From NCBI GenBank assembly GCA_013140985.1, contig JABFRU010000021.1:62001-126000 (forward strand): 64,000 bases of DNA, read 5' to 3'. The notes beneath the pieces are model-generated. The model searched no databases, was not told the origin of the DNA, and saw nothing but the letters and a program-made list of their open reading frames with translations. The position numbers and the translations under genes were made by a program. Positions 7,903 through 18,832 of the stretch are shown one piece after another. The stretch's first letter is position 1, and each line of letters opens with the position of its first letter. The DNA comes from Chitinophagaceae bacterium. Its GTDB lineage: Bacteria > Bacteroidota > Bacteroidia > Chitinophagales > Chitinophagaceae.

Positions 7903-10900
7903 ATGGCATTACCGCACCTTATTAAATATGTTTATACACATGGAACGGATGAAGTGATCCGGCGAGGAAAAAAAATCCATGCTATTGGTTTTGTGGAACT
8001 CGTTGAATATGATGACCTGTTTGGCTCCGCCGTATTCAGGGTGAAAGACGATAGCTACGCTACTTATTACAAAGTCTATATTCAAAAATTCAAAGACGCA
8101 GATTCTACTTCACTTCGTTGTGCATGTCCTTATAACCTCGGCGATATATGCCGCCATGAAGCAGCCGCTTTATTTCAATTACAGGAATTGATCGACAGGG
8201 GCCACTTGCAGGCAGATCATGTTGTCTATGACCAGCGGCATACAACGGTAAAGATGAAAGCCATTGACCTGAAAAGTCTTCGCCTGTTTTCATCGCCGGA
8301 AGTATTTGCTGAAGCAGAAAAATTTCTACGGACAAACAAAGCGGCCATTGAATCGGCAGGCAATGAAACGGTGAAGGCAAGTGTTACTTTGGATGGAAAG
8401 CCCTATAAAATCATCATCCGGAAAAATGAAGAAAGGAATTTTGATACCAGCTGCGATTATGAAGACACAGAACATCCCCTGTGTTTGCCCAAAGTAATTG
8501 TGCTATTACAGTTATTGAACACACATGGTGCTTCTTATTTCGATAGCATTCGCAACTGGGACAAGGAAAAAAATAAATTACTCGAAGCATACGGCTATTC
8601 ACTCAGCGATGATTTAAAGGGCAAATTTGAATTTGCTTATAAAGACGGCAAACCATTTTTACGGGTGCTGGATGCAAGCATCAAAAGAGTTGCCCAGGTC
8701 GCTGCTCCTGTAAAACCAGTATTAATACAACAAAAAGAAAAAGAAGTGGAGGCGCCGGTTGTAGAAGAAACCGCTGTTGCCAATCCATCACAACGACTAG
8801 GTGTTGTATTTAATCTTGGAAAAAAGACCTTTCCGCATTTTAGCCTGGATGTAGTCATCGGCGAACCGAATGATGATAATAATGCCTTTGTTGGCAAAGT
8901 AGAGAAAGCAGATATCAGCCGCTATGTAAACACAGACAATCTTTCTGAATCTGATAAAGAATTATTAACACTGCTTCGCAAACTGCAGGATTCGGAAGTA
9001 AACAAATACATCAGCCGCAATTCACCATTCTCTGGCATCTGGGAAAATATCGTTCACCAGGAAGAAGATGATCTGCCGGATGAAACGAAAGAATTGATGA
9101 CCGAATACCTGTTACCCAAGCTGAAAAAGCTTTTTATAGATTCTGCAGATAATTTTTTTATATTCCTGTTGCAGGATAAGAAAGCTTTCAAAACAAATAA
9201 TCTTGAATCATTTCAACTGCAGTCAGAAGAAGCAAGACCACATTTTATCATTAAGAAAAATTCTCATTATACTATACAATGCCGGGTGAAAGCCGGGGGT
9301 ATTGAATATGATCTCGGCGATAATGAAAGCAGCTCACCATTGTTCTTTATTTATAATCACCAGGTATGGCTTTGGAAGAACAACGATGTCATTCATCTTG
9401 TTGATAAATTTTTACCATCAGGAAAAATGCAGGTGACCGCAGACGAATGGAATAAAACACTGAACCAATTCATAATACCGCTGGCAAAAGAACATAAAGT
9501 TCATTTCGACAAATCGTTGGTGCATGAGATCAAAGACGGCAACCCGGAAGCCAAATTGTTTTTATTGGAAAAAGGAGATTATCTCGTCTTTCAACCCTCT
9601 TTTACTTATAAAGGATATGAGACCCGGCCAAGGGACAGGGATGAAATGGTAGTGCCGCAGGGAGATAAAGTAATCATCATCCACCGCAACAGGGAAAAGG
9701 AAAATGAATTCATACAGCAGTTGCAGAATCTTCATTCAGGATTTGCATACAATGAAGATGCCGCTACACTGGCATTGAAAGGAACCGATGTATTAAAGAA
9801 CAACTGGTTCTTTTTATTTGTAGATGCAATGAAAGACATGAAGACGCCGGTGTTCGGCTTCGAAGCGCTGAAGAATTTCCGTTTCAATACAGCCAAGCCC
9901 CAGACAAAGATCTTCATCAGCAGCAATACAGATTGGTTTGATGCGAGAGTGGATATTCTTTTCGGCGATCAGCAGGTAACCGTAGCAGAAGTAAAAAGGG
10001 CATTAGCGAATAAACAGCAATTCGTTCAATTGGGAGACGGCACACTTGGAATTTTACCGGAAGAATGGCTGAAAAAATATTCATTGCTTTTCCGTGTAGG
10101 CGAAGGGAAAACGGATACATTAAAATTATCCCGCTACCATTTAAGTGTGGTGGATGAATTATATGAAACGAGGGATGAGGAAGAGCTGGTAGTGCAACTG
10201 GAAGAAAAATACCAGAACCTCCGGGAGTTCAATGACATCAAAGAAATAGAACCGCCTTATGCATTGAAGATGATCCTGCGTCCTTACCAGGTGGCAGGCT
10301 ATCAATGGCTCAATTATTTAAAGGATATTAAATGGGGCGGCATACTGGCTGATGATATGGGTTTGGGTAAAACAGTGCAGGCTCTTTCATTTCTGGAATA
10401 TTATAAAAATGAAAAAGGAAAAATAAAAGCATTAGTGGTTTGCCCAACTACCCTGATCTATAACTGGGAGAATGAAATAAAAAAATTCACTCCCAAACTG
10501 ACCTGGCGCATTCATCATGGCGCTACAAGGACAAGAGTAAAAGAAGAATTATTAGATCATGATGTAACGATCACTACTTACGGCACTTTGCGAAGTGATA
10601 TAAAAATGCTGATGAGTATTGAATTTGATTATGTAATACTCGATGAAAGCCAGGCCATCAAGAATCCATCCAGCAAAGTAACAAGGGCTGCAGGATTGCT
10701 GAATGCAAAGAACCGTCTTTGCATGAGCGGTACACCGCTGCAGAATAATACGTTTGACATTTTTGCGCAGATGAATTTCCTGAATCCCGGAATGCTGGGT
10801 ACCATGGAATTCTTCCGGCAGGAATTTGCCATACCTATTGATAAATTCGGTGAGCAGGATAGAAAGGAACATCTAAAAAAAATTCTTTATCCATTCATAT

Positions 10901-11664
10901 TAAGAAGAACAAAAGAGCAGGTGGCAAAAGACCTTCCGGAAAAACAGGAGATGATATTATTCTGCGAGATGGAAGATGAACAACGTAATATCTATGACGC
11001 TTACCGCAATGATTTCCGCAACCAGATATTAGGAACGATCGAAACACAGGGCATACAAAAATCACAGCTTACCATTTTACAGGGATTAATGAAGCTGCGG
11101 CAGATATGTGATTCGCCGGCGATACTGAATGAACAGGAAAAATTTGAGAACCATTCTATCAAATTGGATGAACTGGCAAGAGAGATCACAGAGAATATCG
11201 GTAATCACAAGGCCTTGATTTTTTCTCAATTTCTCGGCATGCTGGCATTGATAAGAGCCAAGCTGGAAGAACTGGGAGTGAAGTATGAATATTTTGACGG
11301 AAGTACTTCAGCACCGGACAGGGAAAAAGCGATACAAAGTTTTCAGAACAACGAGGAAGTGAGAGTGTTCCTTATTTCATTGAAAGCAGGAGGTGTTGGT
11401 TTGAATCTTACGGCTGCCGATTATGTTTATATTGTGGATCCATGGTGGAACCCGGCCGTTGAGCAACAAGCCATTGACCGGACCCATCGTATTGGCCAGA
11501 CTAAAAATATTTTTGCTTACCGCATGATCTGCAAGGATACCATTGAAGATAAAATATTACAACTCCAGGAAAAGAAACGGGCACTTGCCAAGGACATCAT
11601 TTCTGACGATGCTACGTTTGTGAAGTCGTTGACGAGAGAAGATGTAGAATACCTCTTCTCATAA
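7903..11664 (+). CDS. SWIM zinc-finger SNF2-family helicase
   Basis: 1253 residues. A SWIM zinc finger lies near residues 66-85 (CACPYNLGDICRH, CxC...CxH). A long middle region of unknown fold follows, then the SNF2 ATPase: Walker A DDMGLGKT near 817-825, box II DESQ near 913, SGTPLQNN near 945. The helicase C domain has FSQFLGMLA, the GGVGLNLTAADYVYIVDPWWNP motif and QAIDRTHRIGQT. This matches the large bacterial SNF2/HepA-like proteins that remodel protein-nucleic acid complexes; the substrate is unknown. Start is the ATG directly after the repeat array. Confidence 0.9.
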   Translation: MALPHLIKYVYTHGTDEVIRRGKKIHAIGFVELVEYDDLFGSAVFRVKDDSYATYYKVYIQKFKDADSTSLRCACPYNLGDICRHEAAALFQLQELIDRGHLQADHVVYDQRHTTVKMKAIDLKSLRLFSSPEVFAEAEKFLRTNKAAIESAGNETVKASVTLDGKPYKIIIRKNEERNFDTSCDYEDTEHPLCLPKVIVLLQLLNTHGASYFDSIRNWDKEKNKLLEAYGYSLSDDLKGKFEFAYKDGKPFLRVLDASIKRVAQVAAPVKPVLIQQKEKEVEAPVVEETAVANPSQRLGVVFNLGKKTFPHFSLDVVIGEPNDDNNAFVGKVEKADISRYVNTDNLSESDKELLTLLRKLQDSEVNKYISRNSPFSGIWENIVHQEEDDLPDETKELMTEYLLPKLKKLFIDSADNFFIFLLQDKKAFKTNNLESFQLQSEEARPHFIIKKNSHYTIQCRVKAGGIEYDLGDNESSSPLFFIYNHQVWLWKNNDVIHLVDKFLPSGKMQVTADEWNKTLNQFIIPLAKEHKVHFDKSLVHEIKDGNPEAKLFLLEKGDYLVFQPSFTYKGYETRPRDRDEMVVPQGDKVIIIHRNREKENEFIQQLQNLHSGFAYNEDAATLALKGTDVLKNNWFFLFVDAMKDMKTPVFGFEALKNFRFNTAKPQTKIFISSNTDWFDARVDILFGDQQVTVAEVKRALANKQQFVQLGDGTLGILPEEWLKKYSLLFRVGEGKTDTLKLSRYHLSVVDELYETRDEEELVVQLEEKYQNLREFNDIKEIEPPYALKMILRPYQVAGYQWLNYLKDIKWGGILADDMGLGKTVQALSFLEYYKNEKGKIKALVVCPTTLIYNWENEIKKFTPKLTWRIHHGATRTRVKEELLDHDVTITTYGTLRSDIKMLMSIEFDYVILDESQAIKNPSSKVTRAAGLLNAKNRLCMSGTPLQNNTFDIFAQMNFLNPGMLGTMEFFRQEFAIPIDKFGEQDRKEHLKKILYPFILRRTKEQVAKDLPEKQEMILFCEMEDEQRNIYDAYRNDFRNQILGTIETQGIQKSQLTILQGLMKLRQICDSPAILNEQEKFENHSIKLDELAREITENIGNHKALIFSQFLGMLALIRAKLEELGVKYEYFDGSTSAPDREKAIQSFQNNEEVRVFLISLKAGGVGLNLTAADYVYIVDPWWNPAVEQQAIDRTHRIGQTKNIFAYRMICKDTIEDKILQLQEKKRALAKDIISDDATFVKSLTREDVEYLFS

Positions 11665-11678
11665 GCCGTTTATCGGGA

Positions 11679-11706
11679 GAATAAGACCGTTTGCGGTATT
11701 CTTTTA
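11679..11706 (+). terminator. Weak hairpin after the helicase gene
   Basis: GAAT(AAG)ACCG-TTTG-CGGTATTC followed by TTTT. The stem has a bulge, so this is a tentative call. Confidence 0.35.
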
Positions 11707-11748
11707 AAAATTAGCAGCTTTCCGAAGGTTGTTTACACAGCTTACGTC

Positions 11749-11756
11749 TATTTTCG
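11749..11756 (+). promoter_or_regulatory. Candidate -7 element of the first barrel gene
   Basis: TATTTTCG, one mismatch to TAnnTTTG, 19 nt before the ATG at 11776. The same octamer occurs at 15782-15789 upstream of the paralogue, hinting at shared control. Confidence 0.35.
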
Positions 11757-11775
11757 TACACTTATTTTATTGATT

Positions 11776-14700
11776 ATGAAGAAGATTTTTACGCTGACCC
11801 TTTTTATGTTCGGTTTACTGCTTGGGGCTCAGGCTCAAAAGACGGATGGTAGTATAAAAGGTAAACTGATCGATACCGCAGCCAAACAGCCAATAGGCGA
11901 TGCTACCGTGTCGGTTTTAAATGCAAAAGACTCATCCCTTTCCACCTTTACCTTATCCAATAAATCGGGGGTTTTTGAAATAAAAGGACTCGAGGAAGGC
12001 AGTTATCAACTGGTTATTACCCACCTCGGGTTTGAAACAGTTAAGAAAACAGTTGCTATAACAGCTACAGAAAAAAGTATTGACCTGGGCGAATTAAAAG
12101 TTCCTAAAGATTTCAAATCTTTGGAAGGAGTGACCGTAACCAATGATGCTCCTGTAATTATCAAAAACGATACGATCCAGTTCAAAGCCGATGCATTCAA
12201 AACAAAAGCAAATGCAACAGTAGAGGACCTGCTGAAAAAGATCCCCGGTATGCAGGTAGAAAAAGACGGAACCGTAAAAGCACAGGGCGAAACGGTTCAG
12301 AAAGTATATGTTGATGGCAAAGAATTTTTTGGCAACGACCCGAAACTGGCAACAAAGAATTTAACGGCCGACATGGTTGAAAGTGTGCAGGTATTTGATG
12401 ATATGAGTGACCAGGCCAAGTTTACCAAAATAGATGATGGCAGTAAGACGAAAGCAGTTAATATAAAACTGAAAAAAGATAAAAACAAAGGTGTTTTTGG
12501 AAGAGCATTGGTGGGTGGAGGCTATAACAAAGAGAATGGATTCCGGTACGAAGACAATCTCACCTTCAATAAATTCAACGGCAATCAAAGAATATCTGTT
12601 CTTTTCAATGCCAACAATATTAATAAACAAGGGTTTTCTTTTTCCGATATCATCAGTTCAATGGGTGGTTTCAGTGGATTTGGCGGAGGTGGCGGAAATA
12701 CCGGTGGCGGAGGTGGCGGAACGGGAGGTTTTGGTGGCGGCGGCATGCAAATGATGAGCACAAGAGGGGGCGGCGCCAGCATGTTTGGAATTGGCGGAAA
12801 CTCTTCCGGCATCACTAAATCACTTTCAACAGGACTTAATTTTAATAATGAATGGGGAAGAGTAAAATTGAGCGGCAGTTATTTCTTTTCTAACACGAAT
12901 AACAGCCAGGATCAAAATACATTCAGGCAAACTTTTTTCCCTAATGACTCTAATGCTTACCTGACAAAGAATGCGATCGTTAATAATAAGAACCAGAATC
13001 ACCGGTTCAATATAAGATTCGAATGGCAGATAGATTCTATGAATTCTATCTTATATACCCCGAGCCTTACTTTCCAGCATTCGGAGAATATGAATGAGGA
13101 TAGTTCTTCAACCATTTCAAAAACGCCTTTACAGGAATACCTTGCCCTGAGAAGCAGGACAACCAACACCAATGAAAGAGACGGACTGAATCTCAACAAC
13201 AATATATTATACCGGAAGAAATTTCACCGTCCCGGCAGAACATTGACATTAGGTATTTCAAATACTTATGGCGAAAGTGAAAGCGAAGGATTTAATATTT
13301 CTCCGATTACCTTCTATAAATCAGATGGCACTGTTCAAAACAACAGCAGCCAGAACCAGCAGAACAAGCAAAAAACATTTACGCACAATAACACTGCCAG
13401 TGTTTCTTATACCGAGCCCATTGGTTTAAATAAGATAATTGAATTCAATTATGCTTATACCAACAATGCAAGCACATCGGATAAGCGTACGTATAATTTT
13501 AATACGACAACAGGTAAATATGATATAACCAACCTGCCGTTGACCAATAGCTTTGAAAATACATTTGTGGCGAACAGGTTTGGGGCAAACTTCAGAAAGC
13601 AGGAAAAGAAATACAATTATCAATTTGGTATCGGTGTTCAACATGCAACATTGACAAGTGATAGTTACCGGGCAATGACTGGTAAAGACACAGTTACTTC
13701 ACAGAGCTATACAAACTTTTTTCCGGTCGCCAACTTTAACTGGACCCCCAGCCGTACAAAAGGATTGCGGATCAGCTATCGCGGAAGAACCAATCAACCA
13801 TCTATTTCCCAATTGCAGGATGTGCTGGATGTTACAAACCCTTTATATGTAAAAACGGGTAATCCTGAATTGAAACAAGAATTCAGTCACAATTTTAATG
13901 TTGGATATAATACATTCAACATCCTTACTTTCAAATTTGTGGCGGCAAACATCAGTTTTAGTACCACGCAAAATAAAATTGTGAACAGCATTGATACATT
14001 GAACAGGGCTATTCAGCTTACCAAGCCGGTGAATCTTGACGGAGCCTTTACCACTACATCTTTCTTCACCTTTGGTTTACCATTCAAGAATCCAAAGCTG
14101 AAAGGATCAAGCCTGAATTTTACAACAGTTGCTTTGTATAACAGGGATGTTAGTTTGTTATACAAACAAAGAAATATCGGCAACACCTGGACATTTACAC
14201 AAACGGCCGGTGCTAATTTCAGTTTGAAAGAAAAATGGGATCTGTCAGCCAATGCCAGCTTATCTTATTTTAATGTGAAGTATTCGGTGAATGAGTCATT
14301 GAATGAAGATTATCTGTCGCAGACTTATTCTGCAGACATTTCTTATACCTCTAAAAAAGGAACGATCCTTTCTACCGACATTGATTATTATGTGAATTCT
14401 GGCAGAACTGACGGATTCAACCAAAGTATTCCTTTGTGGAATGCAAGCGTCAGCCAGCAGTTATTCAAAAAGAAAAACGGGGAAGTGAAACTCTCTATCA
14501 ATGATATCCTGAACCAGAATCAAAGCATTACCCGCAACAATGGCGACAACTATATTGAAGATGTAAGCAGCATGGTATTGAAGCGTTACTTCATGGTAAG
14601 TTTTCTTTTCAACCTGAACAGGATGGGAGGAAAAGGAGCTCAAAATATGCAAGTGCCAAAATTCATGGAAAGAAATATGCGGAACATGAGAATGTACTAA
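11776..14700 (+). CDS. CarboxypepD_reg-like outer membrane beta-barrel protein
   Basis: 974 residues from the ATG at 11776 (the track used an upstream TTG). Signal peptide about 1-20 ending AQA-QK. Residues 24-105 form a CarboxypepD_reg-like sandwich ([19 protein letters not shown]). A TonB-plug-like region around 115-220 includes [20 protein letters not shown] and [15 protein letters not shown] glycine-rich insert near 297-325 precedes a large barrel with many aromatic-ended strands. It belongs to the Bacteroidota outer membrane beta-barrel family related to TonB-dependent receptors. No SusD partner is adjacent. Its paralogue starts at 15809. Confidence 0.85.
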   Translation: MKKIFTLTLFMFGLLLGAQAQKTDGSIKGKLIDTAAKQPIGDATVSVLNAKDSSLSTFTLSNKSGVFEIKGLEEGSYQLVITHLGFETVKKTVAITATEKSIDLGELKVPKDFKSLEGVTVTNDAPVIIKNDTIQFKADAFKTKANATVEDLLKKIPGMQVEKDGTVKAQGETVQKVYVDGKEFFGNDPKLATKNLTADMVESVQVFDDMSDQAKFTKIDDGSKTKAVNIKLKKDKNKGVFGRALVGGGYNKENGFRYEDNLTFNKFNGNQRISVLFNANNINKQGFSFSDIISSMGGFSGFGGGGGNTGGGGGGTGGFGGGGMQMMSTRGGGASMFGIGGNSSGITKSLSTGLNFNNEWGRVKLSGSYFFSNTNNSQDQNTFRQTFFPNDSNAYLTKNAIVNNKNQNHRFNIRFEWQIDSMNSILYTPSLTFQHSENMNEDSSSTISKTPLQEYLALRSRTTNTNERDGLNLNNNILYRKKFHRPGRTLTLGISNTYGESESEGFNISPITFYKSDGTVQNNSSQNQQNKQKTFTHNNTASVSYTEPIGLNKIIEFNYAYTNNASTSDKRTYNFNTTTGKYDITNLPLTNSFENTFVANRFGANFRKQEKKYNYQFGIGVQHATLTSDSYRAMTGKDTVTSQSYTNFFPVANFNWTPSRTKGLRISYRGRTNQPSISQLQDVLDVTNPLYVKTGNPELKQEFSHNFNVGYNTFNILTFKFVAANISFSTTQNKIVNSIDTLNRAIQLTKPVNLDGAFTTTSFFTFGLPFKNPKLKGSSLNFTTVALYNRDVSLLYKQRNIGNTWTFTQTAGANFSLKEKWDLSANASLSYFNVKYSVNESLNEDYLSQTYSADISYTSKKGTILSTDIDYYVNSGRTDGFNQSIPLWNASVSQQLFKKKNGEVKLSINDILNQNQSITRNNGDNYIEDVSSMVLKRYFMVSFLFNLNRMGGKGAQNMQVPKFMERNMRNMRMY

Positions 14701-14729
14701 CACGAATTACACTAGTTTATACGAATAAA

Positions 14730-14761
14730 TAAGGGGCTTTCAATATTGAAAGCCCCTTTAC
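14730..14761 (+). terminator. Rho-independent terminator
   Basis: AAGGGGCTTTCA-ATAT-TGAAAGCCCCTTT, a perfect 12-bp arm hairpin ending in T-rich sequence. It terminates the first barrel gene and is symmetric enough to act in both directions. Confidence 0.85.
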
Positions 14762-15060
14762 TATAGTGAGGGTTAGTAAATACTATTGCCAGAACTTATT
14801 TCGTCTTTGTATGATTGGCTGCCAATCCTGAGTTGGAAAAGAAAACAGCGAATACTGATCTGATGAACCGGAAAATATTAAAAGAAGATTTGTAATAATG
14901 CCGGTAGATCTTAGCCGACTGGTAATGATACCTGAGATTTTTGTTTTTCATTGGGTATGATTTACTATTTAACCTAACGGATAACAATCTCTAAAAGTAT
15001 GCAATAAGAATAATTTTTAATAATATTACACTCGTTACTAACCTATTAAATCCAACATTG
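14762..15060. other. Intergenic region of about 300 bp
   Basis: Holds no recognisable element apart from a possible minus-strand small ORF (14796-14951). No TAnnTTTG match is seen just before the gene at 15061. Confidence 0.5.
14796..14951 (-). CDS. Possible small basic protein (51 aa)
   Basis: From the ATG at 14951 the frame reads MKNKNLRYHYQSAKIYRHYY and ends with a hydrophobic FIRSVFAVFFSNSGL stretch. It sits alone on the minus strand between two plus-strand genes, downstream of a symmetric terminator. The Lys/Arg/Tyr-rich head and amphipathic tail look protein-like, but there is no promoter match, so it may be chance. Confidence 0.3.
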   Translation of the reverse strand: MKNKNLRYHYQSAKIYRHYYKSSFNIFRFIRSVFAVFFSNSGLAANHTKTK

Positions 15061-15636
15061 ATGAAAAAATCAGTAAAATCACTTGTGCTGATTACTATAG
15101 CAGCACTTATTTTCAACAACAGCTCAGCGCAATTAAAACTTCCCGCCATTAATGGTGTGACCAGCGATGTGAAGAAGGTGATCGAAGACCATCCCAATCA
15201 TTTTGCTAACCTGAAAGGTGAAATAATATCACAATCAACGCAGACCACCGATTATGCCTGCACTTTTAATGCAAATGGCGCCGAGGAAACAACCATCACA
15301 CAGTACTCGTCTAAAAAAGAAGTGTATAGCTGGCAGGCGTTGATGCTCACAACGGAAAATTTTGACAAGGCGAAACAAAAATTCAGATCTCTTTTTAACC
15401 AACTCAATAACATTTCTGTTAAAAGCGGAGGCCTGAGTTATAAATTCAAAGGAGATTATGAACAGCCGGATGAAAAGAAGAAATTTTCATCGGTCATACT
15501 TTCCGCCGGGACAGAAAGCAAATTAAAAATTGAGATATCCATGCAAGCCTACGAACCGATGGACTGGAAAGTAAAGCTTATCATATATGATAAGGAAAGG
15601 GAGGATGTGGAGAAAGGAAGCAGAACGGAAGAATAA
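15061..15636 (+). CDS. Small secreted protein of unknown function
   Basis: 191 residues from the ATG at 15061; the track began at the TTG just before it. Signal peptide MKKSVKSLVLITIAALIFNN with cleavage near SSAQ. The mature part is hydrophilic with alternating patterns such as TTDYACTFNANGAEETTITQ and no motif I recognise. The last codons (KGSRTEE) overlap a possible repeat array. It lies between two paralogous outer membrane barrels and may be a periplasmic partner of one of them, which is inference from position only. Confidence 0.7.
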   Translation: MKKSVKSLVLITIAALIFNNSSAQLKLPAINGVTSDVKKVIEDHPNHFANLKGEIISQSTQTTDYACTFNANGAEETTITQYSSKKEVYSWQALMLTTENFDKAKQKFRSLFNQLNNISVKSGGLSYKFKGDYEQPDEKKKFSSVILSAGTESKLKIEISMQAYEPMDWKVKLIIYDKEREDVEKGSRTEE

Positions 15637-15705
15637 TGAACAGAAGAAGTAACGGTCTCAGCATACCCGGGTTTTCAACTTCTGCATTCCTTGTTCTGCT
15701 GTTTC
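15616..15705. repeat. Possible eroded heptad array (7-nt period)
   Basis: Left words GGAAGCA, GAACGGA, AGAATAA, TGAACAG, AAGAAGT (15616-15650). Right words ACTTCTG, CATTCCT, TGTTCTG, CTGTTTC (15678-15705). Complementarity is partial (CAGAAG/CTTCTG, GAACAG/TTCTG). It starts inside the preceding gene's 3' end. Weaker than the other arrays. Confidence 0.4.
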
Positions 15706-15808
15706 CCGCACATTCGATATTCTTTAACCTTCATTAACATTAAAGCAAGCCCTTTTAACCCATAGTTTTGCTGACTCGGAATATTTTCGTAGCCGAAATG
15801 GATTAGCT

Positions 15809-18649
15809 ATGAGAAAAATTTACTTATCACTGCTCCTTGCTTGTTTTACCATTGTTGCAGAAGCACAAAAGAATGGCACCGTAAAAGGGATTGCTTTTGA
15901 CACCCTTAGTAAACAACCTGTAAGCGCAGCTACTATTACTGTGCTTGACAAAAAAGATTCTTCGTTGATCACTTTTACCATGACAGGCAATGACGGAAGA
16001 TTTGAATTGAAAGGGATCGCCAATGGTGAATACCGTATTATGATCAGCCATGTGAATTATCACAACAGTAATATTTTCTTCAGCATTAGTGACGATAAAA
16101 AAAATGCAGAGTTAGGGAATATTGTGATGAATGATAAAAACAAAGTGCTGGCAGAAGTGATAGTAAGTAATGAAGCGCCGCCGGTCACTTTGATCAATGA
16201 CACCATACAATACAATGCAGGGTCATTCAAAACACAGCCCAATGCAAGCGTTGAGCAATTGCTGAAAAAATTGCCGGGAGTAAAAGTTGAAAAGGACGGG
16301 ACGATCAAAGCACAGGGAGAAACAGTGCAGAAAGTTTTAGTGGACGGAAAAGAATTCTTTGGCAATGATCCCAAGATCGCTACCAAGAATCTTCCTGCTG
16401 ATGCGATAGATAAAGTGCAGGTATATGACAAGCAAAGCGACCAGGCACAACTGACCGGTTTTGATGATGGCAATACTGAAAAGACCATCAACCTGAAATT
16501 GAAGAAGGATAAGAAGAAAGGAGTGTTTGGAAAAACAAATGCAGGGGTTGGCGATAAAGAAAGATTTGAAGGAAAGTTCAATGTCAATTCATTTAAAGGA
16601 GCAAGACAATTCTCTGCGATCGGCATGGGAAATAATACCAATGCAGAAGGATTCTCTTTTATGGACATTCTCAACTTCACCGGCGAGCTGGCAAGAATGC
16701 AGCGGGGCGCAGGTGGTGGCGGCAATATTAATATCAACATAAGTAGCGATGATGCAGCCGGCATGGGAATGGGTGGCGGACGTAACAGCGGTATCAACAC
16801 TGCATGGGGCGGAGGATTGAATTACAATAATATTATTGGCAATAAGCTGGATTTCCAGAGCAATTATTTTTATAACAGGTTTAATCCAAAGTCGGAGAGC
16901 CATATTCAAAGAGAATATTTTTTTCCCTCCGGTTATTACTATAGTCAGAATTCATTCAGTAATAACCTGAACAATAATCATCGCCTGAACCTTAATACCC
17001 TGTACCAAATAGATTCGATGAATTCTATCCGCATCACTCCTTCCTTCAGTTATCAGAAAACAAACAACAGGTCACAGACAGATTACCAAACATTGTCTGC
17101 GAATAAAACATTGACCAACGAGGGCTTCAGCAATACGGCTAACAATAATGAAGGCTATACTTTCAGAAACGATATTACCTGGAGAAAGAAATTTGCCCGC
17201 AAGGGAAGAACATTCTCCCTTATGTTACAAACCACTTTGAATGAAAGTGATGGCGATGGAAGTCTTTCTTCTATCACCAGCTTTTATGATCCCGGTGGTT
17301 CGCTGCTGAAAAAAGACACACTGAACCAATTAAGCACTACTAGGGGAGACCTGAAAGGTTTCAATGCAAGAGCCGTATATACCGAGCCTTTGTGGAAACG
17401 TTCGCTGATAGAATTAAGTGCAGGAAGGAACAGCAGCAAAAGCACTTCGCAAAAGATAACCCATGATTATAATAAACAGAATGGCAAGTATGACCAGATA
17501 AATAATTTCCTCAGTAATAATTTTGAGAATACATATAGTTATACCAATGCCGGTCTTCGTTTACGTACACAAAAGAGAAAGTATAATTATTCATTCGGTG
17601 TATCGTGGCAGCAGGCAGAACTGGAAGGAAAAATAATCAGTGGCACCAAAGATTCTTTGATCAGCAAAACATTCACCAACTTCTTACCTAATGCAAGGTT
17701 CCAGTATAATTTTACCCGGTTCAAATCATTGCAGCTTAGTTACAATACTTCCACCAATCAACCTTCAATGTCGCAATTGCAACCGGTACCGGACAATACC
17801 AACCCGCTTAACATCAGGGAAGGAAATCCTGACCTGAAACAAGAGTTCATTCATTCTGTGATGGGGCACCTGAATTTATTGTCACCTTATAAGAACAAGA
17901 ACTTCTTTATGTATTTTACTATGCAGGCAACACGGAATAAAATAGTGAACTATGATTCGGTGAACCTGCTGACAGGCGTAAGAAAAACAAGACCTGTAAA
18001 TGTAAATGGGGTTTATAATCTTAGTTCAAGCATAAGCTACAGCATGCCGGTGAAATTTTTGAAAGGAAGTGTTGAAGTAAGCACGATGGGTGGTTATTTC
18101 AGAACAAAACAATTGAGCAATACTGCATCCGGTGTTGTTGCTTCGAATACGATCAGTACCACCACTCTTGGCCCTGATGTAAGAATTGATATGAACCCTG
18201 CAGAAAAGCTGAGCATTTCTCTTGGTGCCGGTATCAATTATAATAAAACAAAGTATTCACTACAGTCAACATTGAACACTCATTATCTTTCACAGGAATA
18301 CAATACCTCGCTTGACTGGGAATTGCCGAAAGGATTTTTCTTCAGTACAGAATTTACCTATACTATCAACAGCCAAAGAGCAGCCGGTTTTAATATCAAA
18401 GTACCGATATGGAATGCAAGCATCAGCAAACAAATGTTGAAGTTCAACAGGGGTGAACTGAAATTGGCCGTAAGGGACCTGCTGAACGAGAATATCGGCA
18501 TTAGCCGGAATACCAATAATAATTATGTCGAGGATTCAAGAGTGCTGACGCTGCAGCGTTTTTTCTTACTCAGTTTTACATATAGCCTTAGTAAAACGGG
18601 GCTAAACAATGCTGGCAGTGGCGGAGGAATGAGGATGATTATGCGGTAA
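15809..18649 (+). CDS. CarboxypepD_reg-like outer membrane beta-barrel protein (paralogue)
   Basis: 946 residues with the same plan as the gene at 11776. Signal peptide MRKIYLSLLLACFTIVAEAQ, CarboxypepD_reg domain about 22-105 (GIAFDTLSKQPVSAATITV), then a plug-like region with VEQLLKKLPGVKVEKDGTIK and [19 protein letters not shown], closely matching the paralogue. A glycine-rich stretch near 298-325 (GAGGGGNINI, GMGMGGGRN) precedes the barrel, which ends LTLQRFFLLSFTYSLSK. The two genes probably arose by tandem duplication around the small secreted-protein gene. The cargo or ligand is unknown. Confidence 0.85.
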   Translation: MRKIYLSLLLACFTIVAEAQKNGTVKGIAFDTLSKQPVSAATITVLDKKDSSLITFTMTGNDGRFELKGIANGEYRIMISHVNYHNSNIFFSISDDKKNAELGNIVMNDKNKVLAEVIVSNEAPPVTLINDTIQYNAGSFKTQPNASVEQLLKKLPGVKVEKDGTIKAQGETVQKVLVDGKEFFGNDPKIATKNLPADAIDKVQVYDKQSDQAQLTGFDDGNTEKTINLKLKKDKKKGVFGKTNAGVGDKERFEGKFNVNSFKGARQFSAIGMGNNTNAEGFSFMDILNFTGELARMQRGAGGGGNININISSDDAAGMGMGGGRNSGINTAWGGGLNYNNIIGNKLDFQSNYFYNRFNPKSESHIQREYFFPSGYYYSQNSFSNNLNNNHRLNLNTLYQIDSMNSIRITPSFSYQKTNNRSQTDYQTLSANKTLTNEGFSNTANNNEGYTFRNDITWRKKFARKGRTFSLMLQTTLNESDGDGSLSSITSFYDPGGSLLKKDTLNQLSTTRGDLKGFNARAVYTEPLWKRSLIELSAGRNSSKSTSQKITHDYNKQNGKYDQINNFLSNNFENTYSYTNAGLRLRTQKRKYNYSFGVSWQQAELEGKIISGTKDSLISKTFTNFLPNARFQYNFTRFKSLQLSYNTSTNQPSMSQLQPVPDNTNPLNIREGNPDLKQEFIHSVMGHLNLLSPYKNKNFFMYFTMQATRNKIVNYDSVNLLTGVRKTRPVNVNGVYNLSSSISYSMPVKFLKGSVEVSTMGGYFRTKQLSNTASGVVASNTISTTTLGPDVRIDMNPAEKLSISLGAGINYNKTKYSLQSTLNTHYLSQEYNTSLDWELPKGFFFSTEFTYTINSQRAAGFNIKVPIWNASISKQMLKFNRGELKLAVRDLLNENIGISRNTNNNYVEDSRVLTLQRFFLLSFTYSLSKTGLNNAGSGGGMRMIMR

Positions 18650-18796
18650 TATCAACATGTAAATCAGGCGCTTTAACTGAAACTATCAGTGCGTATAAAA
18701 AAGACTAATAAAATCATCCCGGAGTAAAGTTTATTATTCTTATCTTCAAAAAGAATTTTCATAGGATAAGGTTTAATGGTTAACAAAACCATTTAC

Positions 18797-18832
18797 GTCC
18801 CCGGTTTCTACCGGGGACTTTTATTTTTTTGA
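18797..18832 (+). terminator. Terminator between convergent barrel and kinase genes
   Basis: GTCCCCGGT-TTCT-ACCGGGGAC followed by TTTTATTTTTTT. It serves the plus-strand barrel gene. The TAG stop of the opposing histidine kinase (18808-18810) lies inside the hairpin loop and stem, so the kinase's last codons encode one arm. Confidence 0.85.

Noticed and set aside
16060-16800. 246-aa minus-strand ORF
   Set aside because: Lies entirely opposite the barrel gene at 15809; Pro/Leu-rich shadow translation of its Gly-rich and plug regions.
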